Source: Pteria penguin
Taxonomy: Eukaryota; Mollusca; Bivalvia; Pterioida; Pteriidae
DNA: 64,000 bases
Reading direction: 5' to 3'
Assembly: GCA_035048485.1 (NCBI GenBank)
Contig: CM068587.1
Location: 40,361,842 to 40,425,841 of the forward strand
The position numbers were made by a program, and so were the translations under genes. Of this stretch, positions 34,936 through 46,100 are shown piece by piece. Under the pieces are notes generated by a model, which saw only the letters and a list, made by a program, of their open reading frames with translations, had not been told where the DNA came from and made no database searches. Position 1 is the stretch's first letter. Each line of letters starts with the position of its first letter.

Positions 34936-36148
34936 CTTTGAGTGTGGAAGTCATAAAAATGTTCCCTGCAAAGTGTTTGACTTAAGTATTATTATACCAT
35001 TTTTCCTAAAATTATGTGGCAATGGCACTTTCTAAACAGTGTTTGTTCACATTCATGTATATATACAGTGCTGAATTATATCTATTTTGTCTGTATGGAA
35101 GGGCATTCACGGTAGATGTAGCTAGCCAAACAGGAGATGCTCACTCCTTCCGGGCACTTGGTCTCATCTCTGAATTTTAGGAGTCTGTGAATGTCTGCTC
35201 AGGTACACAGTATTTATTTTCGTATTTTACATTGAAGCATTTTCACATATCAGACACATCTTGGAGCAGACCTCATAGTTTATTATCTTTCCTGTCAAGC
35301 AAGCAATCATGGAGCAATGACAAAAATAATTATGAAATAACACACATGACAATAACGCTGCCGACTTCAGACTAAGGCTTACAGTGAAATGCTAGTGGTT
35401 GCTTAAAACCCAAAATCAAAAATGCATTACATAAATAAATTTATATTCACCTGAAAATTAATGAGATTATTTCTCTCTAAGGCTAAATGTGAAATATCAA
35501 ATCAGAAGGGCAAATTGCTAACTCAGGAGTGTCTAAAAGGATTTTTTCTAAAATTACCTCTAGTGACCTTGATGTTTGACATGTTGACCCCTAAACCCTA
35601 AAATCAATAGGTTTTTAATGATAATATTTTGACAACAAAGCAATATGTGAAATATCAAATTAATTTTTAAAGGGGATAATTGTAAATAATTGATTCACTT
35701 CTTATCAGACAAACTGTCATATGATTTCCCACTGCCAAGCTTTTGCCAGTCAGCATCTATGCTTGCAGTAAAAGTATTTTGGCCATATTTTCTACCAAAA
35801 TATATTTAGATTACATAGAAATAGACAAAATACATTTCAGTTTATAATATATATCTTAATGTTAGAGGTAAATAAATCTATAAAATGGACAGATATTGTT
35901 GATAGGTAAATATTTTACATCCTGAAGTATCAACCCAAACAAAAGTCAATAATCGTTTTGTTATATGATTTGCATTACTGTTATCGTTATATGTTTTGCA
36001 TTATAACGCCACTGATGTTACACATCATTGTATATCTTTAGACGGCAGCAGGTAAGTATTATGCTCTGTGTGGGTATAGCATTGTTAATCAAGAACTTTC
36101 AAAAGCCTTCTCAACCAATCAGCATTTGGCATATTAACTTATCATATA
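34936..36148. other. AT-rich sequence within or next to the transposase relic
   Basis: No exon recognised. 35118-35180 ('aacaggagatgctcactcct' and 'ggcactt' region) resembles a dispersed repeat of bivalve genomes. 35560-35620 carries 'gtgaccttgatgtttgacat' and 'aaccctaaaatcaatagg', another piece of the bivalve-type dispersed repeat. Confidence 0.4.
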
Positions 36149-37038
36149 CCGTATTCACTCATGTATAGTACACATCCGTGTATAATACGCACCCCCAACT
36201 TTTGGAAAATAATTGAAGAAAAAGTCTACATCTCGTGTATAATACACAAGTAAAATTGCCGCGTAAGCAGGTAATCAAGAACTTTAAATTTACCTAAAAA
36301 AATATCTGTATTACAGATTTTATCTTACGGAAAACACATATGGTTACGCGTCTTAACCTTAGGATATTTAATGAATGGGATAAACCCAACTGCCGTAATA
36401 AAATTTATTTGTGATCCAAATATTGTGTTGATGGAAAGAAAACTAAAGAATGGTTAATAAAACTGTAACAATTAACCACTGTAATTAGTATTCCTGATAA
36501 AATACCGATAATGAAGCAAAGCCGTCATTTGCTATATATTTTACACTGGTTCTCTCGAAGTGTCTATGTTTGTACAAAATAAATTGATTAACACAGCAGC
36601 AAAGGTATAAGAAATGCAAACAACCAATTATCCCAGCGGGGTGTACGGTAATGAATGATTGTTTGACCATGAAGCCATTTCACCTTGATCGACGATGATA
36701 AGATAATTGAATTGCATCAGCACTTGTTATTTTACAATATGCTAGTCTCATCTGTAAAAACATCTTCATTTCAGCGCATGTTGTAAAGTGTTCAACACAA
36801 GGAGGTAAAACTGTAATAATAATCTCTTTATCAAGTGTCTAAAATCCATTTCAGTAAGGGTTCCCAAAGTTTAATCTGATCGTTGTCAGAGGATATTTAC
36901 ACCAATATCGCTGCAGAAATATGAATTCTTACGTCTGGAAAAAAGGTTCTTGTTTTAGATCTCGTGTATAATACGCACCTGGAAAATCGAAGTCATACTT
37001 TATGAAAAAAAGTGTGTATTATACACGAGTGAATACGG
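36149..37038. mobile_element. TA-flanked non-autonomous element, 890 bp
   Basis: The left end CCGTATTCACTCATGTATA and the right end TATACACGAGTGAATACGG are inverted and flanked by TA on both sides (36147-36148 and 37039-37040). Subterminal 'cgtgtataatacgcacc' occurs near both ends (36177 and 36963) with a further 'ctcgtgtataatac' copy at 36233. No transposase frame inside. The element lies between the N-terminal and catalytic parts of the mutator-like transposase relic and probably inserted into it. Superfamily not assigned. Confidence 0.65.
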
Positions 37039-37402
37039 TAATAAATGTAAAAATTTCTTCGTTTTCTCCCATGATGAAGTGTACTCAAGAGTTGAGTGTT
37101 ATACTTCATTTTACAGTATTAATCATTTACACCATGACATATCAATTATAATTACAAGCAGGAAACTCACTCTAAAGATAACTCAGATTCCTTTAACAGA
37201 CTGTGTGGGGTCTTTTGCAGTCTCTTCTACTTCTGATGCAGTCTTTCACCAAACATTCTTTTGTTTACAGGTGGAATGTTGATGGCTGCTAGAATAATGT
37301 TTACTAGCTCTGCACATATTCCAGAATGTACCATTGCTTTAAATAAGAAAACAATGAGGATTTAAAGTAAAATAGGATATCAGTATTGGAAACATTTTAA
37401 TT

Positions 37403-37574
37403 GGGGGATAACATGTTGTCAAATTTCCGGCAGGTAATCATTGATTTACATGTTGCAAATTGAGTTTTTGGATGACATGTCAGCGGAGTCCAAAAACAGA
37501 TATTTGCAACCTGTAAATCACTGATTACATACCAGAAATTTGAAAATACAAGCATGTTCTCCCCATTCTAATGC
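37403..37574. mobile_element. Foldback (palindromic) element, ~170 bp
   Basis: The left arm (gggggataacatg, tcaaatttccggcaggtaat, tgatttacatgttgcaaat, gagtttttgga) is mirrored by the right arm (tccaaaaacag, atttgcaacctgtaaatca, ctgattacat, cagaaatttga, catgttctcccc), leaving a short central loop. The right edge ccccattctaatgcaaa is almost the same as the edge of the inner palindrome of the 2.9-kb element (ccccattctaatgcattt at ~28892), so both may use the same terminal sequence. Confidence 0.7.
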
Positions 37575-37806
37575 AAACTGAGTATACACTGCATTTTATG
37601 AGAATACAAATATGCAGATGTCAAACAGCTGATTGTACCAAGTTACTCATGCAAATTATGCAAGCATATTACTATGTATTTGAAAGTAAACGTCTTATAT
37701 AATGCTAGGTTTTACTGATTTATGAGGTATGTCACATGGACTGTGACTAGGGCAAGCACATATCTGAATGGCTTAAAAGCTTTCAATCCTTTTTTTAAAC
37801 AAGGAT

Positions 37807-38046
37807 TTATAAAATAATCGTCCTCGTTATGATCAGGAAGGTATCATGCATATTTTTTAAAACTGCTCCGATGCCATAGGTTGTGATGCCTGTGGAGTGG
37901 TGCAAGTGCAGAGAATTGCTGCAGTTTTTGCATGCATGAAGTGCTTCAGCAAGTACATCAGAGTCAGCAACCCTTCTCCCAGCTCCCCAATCTGAACTAC
38001 ATCCACTACTTGCCTCACTTTCATCAATTATTTCTTCATTGTCACT
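37807..38046 (-). pseudogene. Mutator-like transposase, N-terminal zinc-binding segment
   Basis: This 80-codon minus-strand frame has no ATG at its start. It reads SSDWGAGRRVADSDVLAEAL, HACKNCSNSLHLHHSTGI and TTYGIGAVL, then AT-rich read-through to a stop. 'G-R-R-x-x-x-x-x-x-L-A-x-x-L-x-x-C-x-x-C-x-x-x-L-x-L' followed by 'Y-G-(I/L)-x-(A/S)-x-L' is the N-terminal layout of the mutator-like transposase family, and parallels the copy at 18938. The second Cys pair and the N-x-V-x-T-G-K motif that should follow are absent. It is on the same strand as, and upstream of, the segments at 34935-33607, so all four pieces can belong to one relic of at least 4.4 kb, interrupted by elements at 36149-37038 and 37403-37574. 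Confidence 0.65.
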
Positions 38047-38428
38047 TCAATCAATCAAATCTGGTTTAACTTATCCCTAGTTTGTTTAGTATGTGGTCTG
38101 AATGGGAAGAGAATTCTTGTACTTGAGGTATTTCATAGTGGTGTTGATCTGTATTATCATTTGTCAACCCCCAGAAATCTTGAATACATATTGTTTGTGA
38201 TTAGAATCTTGCCTTTTGATTTTTAGATTTAAAATTGCAATTATGTCATTTATTTATCTTACCCTTAATCATAAAAATGAAATTAACAAGGATGTATAAT
38301 TTAAAATACACTTTCATAAAATTACCAAATGATACAAGTGTAAACAAAATGGATACAACAAAAGTAAAATTAGGATCAATATTTATAAGTATCTATTTCT
38401 TGTTTGTTTGGTTTTTTTCCTCAAGGGT

Positions 38429-38618
38429 TCAAAATAAAATACCTTTGAAAACCAACATGGTATTGAAGGTCCTTCTGTAACCTTGACCTTTGACTCTGAA
38501 ATGGCAAGGCACGTTCCTCATAACATTCTGTGTCTGTACATGAAAATACTTTGATATTTCTTCAACATCGTCTGCTGTCTTCCACTTCATCAAGTTTACC
38601 AGTATGTGTGTGTCAATG
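38429..38618 (-). CDS. Exon-like open frame, unidentified
   Basis: A strong acceptor-like tract (gtttctttcag) lies just above 38618 on the minus strand and is followed by an open frame with ordinary composition: SIDTHILVNLMKWKTADDVE, EISKYFHVQTQNV and so on. The frame then runs into 'agtcaaaggtcaaggttaca', which belongs to a common dispersed repeat, so the true exon, if any, probably ends around 38520-38545. I do not recognise the family. It could be an exon of a host gene upstream of the transposase relic, or a chance frame. Confidence 0.25.
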
Positions 38619-38777
38619 CTGAAAGAAACGAAATTAGAATACAACATTTCGTACATATTTCATACTTTCATATCACATATTTTTTTCATTTCATATTTTT
38701 TACCCTTTGGCACAAGAAAGTAATTATGACAAAGTAGGGAAAAAGCATCTAAACATTGTAACACGCTTATTATCTGT

Positions 38778-38847
38778 TACCAAGTCAGGACTCAAACCTG
38801 AATCTATCATGATTTAACACAAGTGCTCTACCTTGAGCTACCTGGTA
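38778..38847 (-). tRNA. tRNA-like pseudogene or SINE head
   Basis: The 70-nt minus-strand sequence fits tRNA geometry: acceptor TACCAGG with CTTGGTA (seven pairs, one G-U), TA linker, D arm GCTC-aaggta-GAGC, T arm TCAGG-tttgagt-CCTGA with a good T loop. The anticodon stem (cttgt/catga) does not pair, so it is unlikely to be a working tRNA. The internal A and B boxes (TAGCTCAAGGTAGAG and GGTTTGAGTCC) could still be pol III promoter elements of a SINE. Confidence 0.55.
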
Positions 38848-38871
38848 GGTAAATCTGCATTTCTACTGTAA

Positions 38872-39618
38872 ACATTATACATATAAATACTGAGATATCT
38901 CATTACTGATCATGTATCTGAATTATATAATACCACTTTATACACATAAATACTGAGATATCTCATTCCTGATCATGTATCAGATTTATATAATACCACT
39001 TTATACACATAAATACTGAGATATCTCATTCCTGATCATGTATCAGATTTATATAATACCACTTTACACACATAAATACTGAGATATTTCATTCCTGATC
39101 ATGTATTAGAATTATAAAATACCACTTTATACACATGAATACTGAAATATCTCATTCCTGATCATGTATCAGATTTATATAATACCACTTTATACACATA
39201 AATACTGAGATATCTCATTGCTGATCATGTATCAGATTTATATAATACCACTTTATACACATGAATACTGAGATACCTCATTACTGATCATGTATCCGAT
39301 TTATATAATACCACTTTATACACATAAATACTGAGATATCTCATTCCTGATCATGTATCAGATTTATATAATACCACTTTATACACATGAATACTGAGAT
39401 ATCTCATTCCTGATCATGTATCAGATTTATATAATACCATTTTATACACATAAATACTGAGATAACTCATTACTGATCAAGTATCAGATTTATATAATAC
39501 CATTTTATACACATAAATACTGAGATATCTCATTCCTGATCATGTATCAGATTTATATAATACCACTTTATACACATAAATACTGAGATATCTCATTCCT
39601 GATCATGTATCAGATTTA
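38872..39618. repeat. 63-bp minisatellite, at least 11.8 copies, running into assembly gap
   Basis: Units of 63 bp: 'tttatacacataaatactga', then 'gatatctcattcctgatcat', then 'gtatcagatttatataatac', then cac. Copies vary at few positions (cattaCtg/cattcctg, ataaat/atgaat, gtatctgaa/gtatcagat). The array continues unbroken up to the first N, and no copy is visible after the gap, so the true array length is unknown. Confidence 0.95.
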
Positions 39619-40118
39619 NNNNNNNNNNNNNNNNNNNNNNNNNNNNNNNNNNNNNNNNNNNNNNNNNNNNNNNNNNNNNNNNNNNNNNNNNNNNNNNNNN
39701 NNNNNNNNNNNNNNNNNNNNNNNNNNNNNNNNNNNNNNNNNNNNNNNNNNNNNNNNNNNNNNNNNNNNNNNNNNNNNNNNNNNNNNNNNNNNNNNNNNNN
39801 NNNNNNNNNNNNNNNNNNNNNNNNNNNNNNNNNNNNNNNNNNNNNNNNNNNNNNNNNNNNNNNNNNNNNNNNNNNNNNNNNNNNNNNNNNNNNNNNNNNN
39901 NNNNNNNNNNNNNNNNNNNNNNNNNNNNNNNNNNNNNNNNNNNNNNNNNNNNNNNNNNNNNNNNNNNNNNNNNNNNNNNNNNNNNNNNNNNNNNNNNNNN
40001 NNNNNNNNNNNNNNNNNNNNNNNNNNNNNNNNNNNNNNNNNNNNNNNNNNNNNNNNNNNNNNNNNNNNNNNNNNNNNNNNNNNNNNNNNNNNNNNNNNNN
40101 NNNNNNNNNNNNNNNNNN
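39619..40118. other. Assembly gap, exactly 500 N
   Basis: A run of exactly 500 N is a conventional placeholder for a join of unknown size. It begins inside the 63-bp minisatellite. Open frames drawn through it are meaningless. Confidence 0.99.
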
Positions 40119-41919
40119 CTTGACACTACTAAACAACATAATGTATTCATTCTCCTTCGTCCTCATATAAACATGAATAACAAAGGCAAACATAATTTTA
40201 CAATGGTCCATCAAAGCGACTGAACGCAGTGTTTAATAATTCAATTTACCTTTCGTACAATTCAGATAAATAATTTTAAATATTCATTCACAATAACAAC
40301 TATATATCAGTCATATTTAAATAGTAAATTATATCAAACCCAGGGGAAAACAGAGATAAAACCTCTTGGGTAAAAACTCTGAAACTGGGCAAGATAAATT
40401 TCTGCATCAATGAAAATAAATTCATATCAAAATTACAAAAACGCAAAATAAAAATACACTAACTACATACATGTATCAATATACTAGTAAATTTTATAAA
40501 CCATTTGATTTATTCTTGAATACTAATAATCAACAATTATGATTTTACACTTTAAAACTTCTGTTAAATGTGCAAGGTGGCTAGAGAATGACCACTGTAT
40601 TTTCTTACATTTGATTGGCTAATGCCAATGACAATGACCTTAAGAAGATAGTTACATTTGGATCTTCAGAACATTGATACAATTTTTTCCCGCTATACTA
40701 CAAAACGCGGGAAAATATTATCATCAGGTATATATAGTATGTATATGGGATATATATCAATTATCATAGCTGGATATATTCTGTACAAACTGGGCAATGA
40801 TATTTAAGTTAAATATAATAATGGTTAACAATTTTGTTTAAAATTCAAATTCTGATCCCCATTTCTCAGAAAAACAATTATTATAAATATTTCTTTTGTT
40901 ATCATTAAATATTCTGGAAGAAGAATAATTCTAGAAAAACATTTAAAGGGCCTGAAAAATATGTGGTAAGGCAAATAAGAAAGAGGTATATTTACAACAT
41001 AAGGATGTATATTTCAGTGTACAGATGTACAGTAGAAGAGTGTACGATTGTTTATGTTCTCGGTCTATGTACACTCATTTGCATAGCGTGTGAAAGCAGG
41101 AGGTTTTTAAACTTTTAACTATAGTGATGCAATTTAGGAATTGAACCAAGATCATTTGCATAACCACCTAAACACTTAATCACTACATCAAGTTTGCTTC
41201 CTTTCAAATAAATGCCATTTACCTTGCATTCTATAATAAACACCCCCTTCCAATAGATAATCCCCCCATTGTTTTAACAAAGGGAAATGTTACCCACCAT
41301 ACATAACAAGTCCTATATTCAGTTTTGTCAAACACAAAATTCTACATCCTTATGCATATCATTTAGTTACATTGTTAAATAATAATGTCAGCAGAACTAC
41401 ATTTTTTTCAAACTTTCAATTTCAGTTTCATTTAAAAACTCAGATGTATCTCTGAATTTTCAGGGATTTTTACTACCTTAATATTTAACCCCTTTTAGGA
41501 AAATGTAACACCCTTGAGGCGTTTATTACAGAATATGTGGTATATGCAGAGTGATATGTTTAGAATTGATTCACTGTTTTAACCCATCATATTCCATTTA
41601 CACCAATTTTATACCAATTTTAAAGGAAAGGGAAAAGGTATATGTACTTTACACCACTTATCAGTCATATGTAAATCAATGGTGACCCATCAACATAAAG
41701 ATTTTTATATTACATTTACTTCAGAAATATTTTGAATGCATGCATTGAATCATAAAATTTGCTATCTATAAGTTCCCGAAAATGAAAATGATGCACTATG
41801 ATCACAGATTATAATATCCTTTTTTTATGTTCTATTTCTGTCATTTTCATCATGTATCATTTTGAGTTTACTGATAGCAGAACTTTGCATTCTATGACAG
41901 AAAAATGTGTGCTTATTTT
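40119..41919. other. AT-rich intergenic sequence with one tRNA-like scrap
   Basis: No gene recognised. On the minus strand 41195-41124 has an A-box-like 'tgtagtgattaag' and a B box GGTTCAATTCC, probably a decayed SINE head. Confidence 0.4.
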
Positions 41920-42475
41920 CTAACATTCAGCACACCTTTCCATGTAATCGACTTAAAGGTACAACTTTTCCATGTCCTCAACTTCCAGCACAAGTATCTA
42001 CGTTCTTTACCAGAAGTACAGGGATATATGTACACACCTTGAAGGTACAACTTATCCATGTCCTCTGTCTTCAGCACAAGTATAATCCATGTTTTTCACA
42101 ACAAGCACAAGTATATATATCCTCAGCTTGAGGGTACAACTTTTCCATGTCCTCTGACTCCAGCACAAGAATCAATCTGTTCTGTCCCATGTGCAAGTAT
42201 CCATGTTATTCACATCAAGCACAACTATTCATGTCCTCAACTTTCTGGTATAACTTCTCAATAGTCTCTGCCTCCATCAATGGTATCCATGTCCTCTTCC
42301 TCAAGCACAAATATTCATGTCCTCTGCCTTCAGCACAAGTATTCATGTTATTCACATTAAGCACAAGTATGCAAGTCCTCAACTTCCTGGTACAACTTCT
42401 CCATGCACTCTGTCTCCAGCACATTAGGATCCATGTCTTCTCCCTCACAGCACAACTATCTTTCCTCTGCCTTGA
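41920..42475 (+). repeat. Degenerate minisatellite (ccatgtcctc..cagcacaagtat units)
   Basis: A motif of roughly 30-37 bp, 'catgtcctc(a/t)(a/g)c(t)t(c)cagcacaagtat', recurs more than ten times with substitutions and length changes, for example near 41970, 42056, 42147, 42232, 42287, 42317 and 42376. The open frames on both strands (42058-42671 + and 42215-42448 -) arise from this low-complexity repeat and do not look like genes. Confidence 0.7.
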
Positions 42476-43180
42476 GTGTGACTGTCACTTTCTGTCTGCA
42501 AATGTAAACATAAGGAAAGTTTTTTTTCTCAGAGCAGTCTGTTTTCTATTCTGTGAGGACATTAGACATATCTTTCCCCGAGTCAGTATGCAATGGGAAC
42601 CCACAGTGTCAATAATTATCATTGATCAGAAAGTCATTCTAGTCCTGAAAGTCTGTACACAGTTGGATTGAATATTGCATTACGTCATTCCACAATTATT
42701 TCATCTGCCTGATGCAATGCATACAAATTTAGACCTAAATTGCACAGACCCACTCTCATTCTTTTACTTGTATAGGATAAATTGCATAATATTAAGAGCT
42801 AAAAGTTGGCAGTCATTTGATAGTGATAACCACCATACAACATCACTTTAATTAAAAAAAACCCTTACCTTCATTTTCTGATATCACTCCTGGTCCAGGC
42901 CATCAGTCAAGGAGGTCTCCTTTACACCATTCACCACGGTCTACACAGCAAGACAACACATCTGGCTTACTTCTCTCTCTGTCTATTCTAACATAATAAA
43001 GCTTTTATTTTTCAAACATATTTAAGAAAATTCATAACTCATCAAGACATTGCTTTTGCAAAATTAAGGATCTTCTCACTTCAAATACATTTAAGTAAGT
43101 GACAGTTATACAGAAAATCTAAAATTATCTTTACCTTATCTCATACCTTCCATATGAACAGCAAAGGAGCGTAACTATTA
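42476..43180. other. AT-rich left flank of satellite array B
   Basis: No gene seen. The last bases before the array are 'gcgtaactatta'; the 8-mer TAACTATT (43172-43179) reappears just beyond the other end of the array (62319-62326). Confidence 0.5.
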
Positions 43181-46100
43181 GAAAACTACTTGTCAGTTCT
43201 TGATATTGCCCTCAATATCAAGAAAAAGGGGCCCTCGTGGCCCAACTACCATCCTTCAGGAGAAGATGGCATTCTGACCTCGACCTTCCAACAAGCAGCA
43301 GTCCATCACCCAAGTAAGATGTGCACAATCTTACCCAGGAGACAGAAAACTACTTGTCAGTTCTTGATATTGCCCTCAATATCAAGAAAAAGGGGCCCTC
43401 GTGGCCCAACTACCATCCTTCAGGAGAAGATGGCATTCTGACCTCGACCTTCCAACAAGCAGCAGTCCATCACCCAAGTAAGATGTGCACAATCTTACCC
43501 AGGAGACAGAAAACTACTTGTCAGTTCTTGATATTGCCCTCAATATCAAGAAAAAGGGGCCCTCGTGGCCCAACTACCATCCTTCAGGAGAAGATGGCAT
43601 TCTGACCTCGACCTTCCAACAAGCAGCAGTCCATCACCCAAGTAAGATGTGCACAATCTTACCCAGGAGACAGAAAACTACTTGTCAGTTCTTGATATTG
43701 CCCTCAATATCAAGAAAAAGGGGCCCTCGTGGCCCAACTACCATCCTTCAGGAGAAGATGGCATTCTGACCTCGACCTTCCAACAAGCAGCAGTCCATCA
43801 CCCAAGTAAGATGTGCACAATCTTACCCAGGAGACAGAAAACTACTTGTCAGTTCTTGATATTGCCCTCAATATCAAGAAAAAGGGGCCCTCGTGGCCCA
43901 ACTACCATCCTTCAGGAGAAGATGGCATTCTGACCTCGACCTTCCAACAAGCAGCAGTCCATCACCCAAGTAAGATGTGCACAATCTTACCCAGGAGACA
44001 GAAAACTACTTGTCAGTTCTTGATATTGCCCTCAATATCAAGAAAAAGGGGCCCTCGTGGCCCAACTACCATCCTTCAGGAGAAGATGGCATTCTGACCT
44101 CGACCTTCCAACAAGCAGCAGTCCATCACCCAAGTAAGATGTGCACAATCTTACCCAGGAGACAGAAAACTACTTGTCAGTTCTTGATATTGCCCTCAAT
44201 ATCAAGAAAAAGGGGCCCTCGTGGCCCAACTACCATCCTTCAGGAGAAGATGGCATTCTGACCTCGACCTTCCAACAAGCAGCAGTCCATCACCCAAGTA
44301 AGATGTGCACAATCTTACCCAGGAGACAGAAAACTACTTGTCAGTTCTTGATATTGCCCTCAATATCAAGAAAAAGGGGCCCTCGTGGCCCAACTACCAT
44401 CCTTCAGGAGAAGATGGCATTCTGACCTCGACCTTCCAACAAGCAGCAGTCCATCACCCAAGTAAGATGTGCACAATCTTACCCAGGAGACAGAAAACTA
44501 CTTGTCAGTTCTTGATATTGCCCTCAATATCAAGAAAAAGGGGCCCTCGTGGCCCAACTACCATCCTTCAGGAGAAGATGGCATTCTGACCTCGACCTTC
44601 CAACAAGCAGCAGTCCATCACCCAAGTAAGATGTGCACAATCTTACCCAGGAGACAGAAAACTACTTGTCAGTTCTTGATATTGCCCTCAATATCAAGAA
44701 AAAGGGGCCCTCGTGGCCCAACTACCATCCTTCAGGAGAAGATGGCATTCTGACCTCGACCTTCCAACAAGCAGCAGTCCATCACCCAAGTAAGATGTGC
44801 ACAATCTTACCCAGGAGACAGAAAACTACTTGTCAGTTCTTGATATTGCCCTCAATATCAAGAAAAAGGGGCCCTCGTGGCCCAACTACCATCCTTCAGG
44901 AGAAGATGGCATTCTGACCTCGACCTTCCAACAAGCAGCAGTCCATCACCCAAGTAAGATGTGCACAATCTTACCCAGGAGACAGAAAACTACTTGTCAG
45001 TTCTTGATATTGCCCTCAATATCAAGAAAAAGGGGCCCTCGTGGCCCAACTACCATCCTTCAGGAGAAGATGGCATTCTGACCTCGACCTTCCAACAAGC
45101 AGCAGTCCATCACCCAAGTAAGATGTGCACAATCTTACCCAGGAGACAGAAAACTACTTGTCAGTTCTTGATATTGCCCTCAATATCAAGAAAAAGGGGC
45201 CCTCGTGGCCCAACTACCATCCTTCAGGAGAAGATGGCATTCTGACCTCGACCTTCCAACAAGCAGCAGTCCATCACCCAAGTAAGATGTGCACAATCTT
45301 ACCCAGGAGACAGAAAACTACTTGTCAGTTCTTGATATTGCCCTCAATATCAAGAAAAAGGGGCCCTCGTGGCCCAACTACCATCCTTCAGGAGAAGATG
45401 GCATTCTGACCTCGACCTTCCAACAAGCAGCAGTCCATCACCCAAGTAAGATGTGCACAATCTTACCCAGGAGACAGAAAACTACTTGTCAGTTCTTGAT
45501 ATTGCCCTCAATATCAAGAAAAAGGGGCCCTCGTGGCCCAACTACCATCCTTCAGGAGAAGATGGCATTCTGACCTCGACCTTCCAACAAGCAGCAGTCC
45601 ATCACCCAAGTAAGATGTGCACAATCTTACCCAGGAGACAGAAAACTACTTGTCAGTTCTTGATATTGCCCTCAATATCAAGAAAAAGGGGCCCTCGTGG
45701 CCCAACTACCATCCTTCAGGAGAAGATGGCATTCTGACCTCGACCTTCCAACAAGCAGCAGTCCATCACCCAAGTAAGATGTGCACAATCTTACCCAGGA
45801 GACAGAAAACTACTTGTCAGTTCTTGATATTGCCCTCAATATCAAGAAAAAGGGGCCCTCGTGGCCCAACTACCATCCTTCAGGAGAAGATGGCATTCTG
45901 ACCTCGACCTTCCAACAAGCAGCAGTCCATCACCCAAGTAAGATGTGCACAATCTTACCCAGGAGACAGAAAACTACTTGTCAGTTCTTGATATTGCCCT
46001 CAATATCAAGAAAAAGGGGCCCTCGTGGCCCAACTACCATCCTTCAGGAGAAGATGGCATTCTGACCTCGACCTTCCAACAAGCAGCAGTCCATCACCCA

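Noticed and set aside
38778..38847. Functional tRNA gene
   Set aside because: Acceptor, D and T arms pair well, but the anticodon stem does not, so a pseudogene or SINE head is more likely.
39593..40214. Open frames of 172-203 codons across the gap
   Set aside because: They consist almost entirely of undetermined residues through the N run.
42147..42671. 174-codon open frame
   Set aside because: Most of it reads through a degenerate minisatellite, and the opposite strand is also open; no domain is seen.
43181..43344. CENP-B box in the satellite monomer
   Set aside because: No match to the TTCG....A..CGGG pattern was found on either strand, so centromere identity cannot be argued from it.
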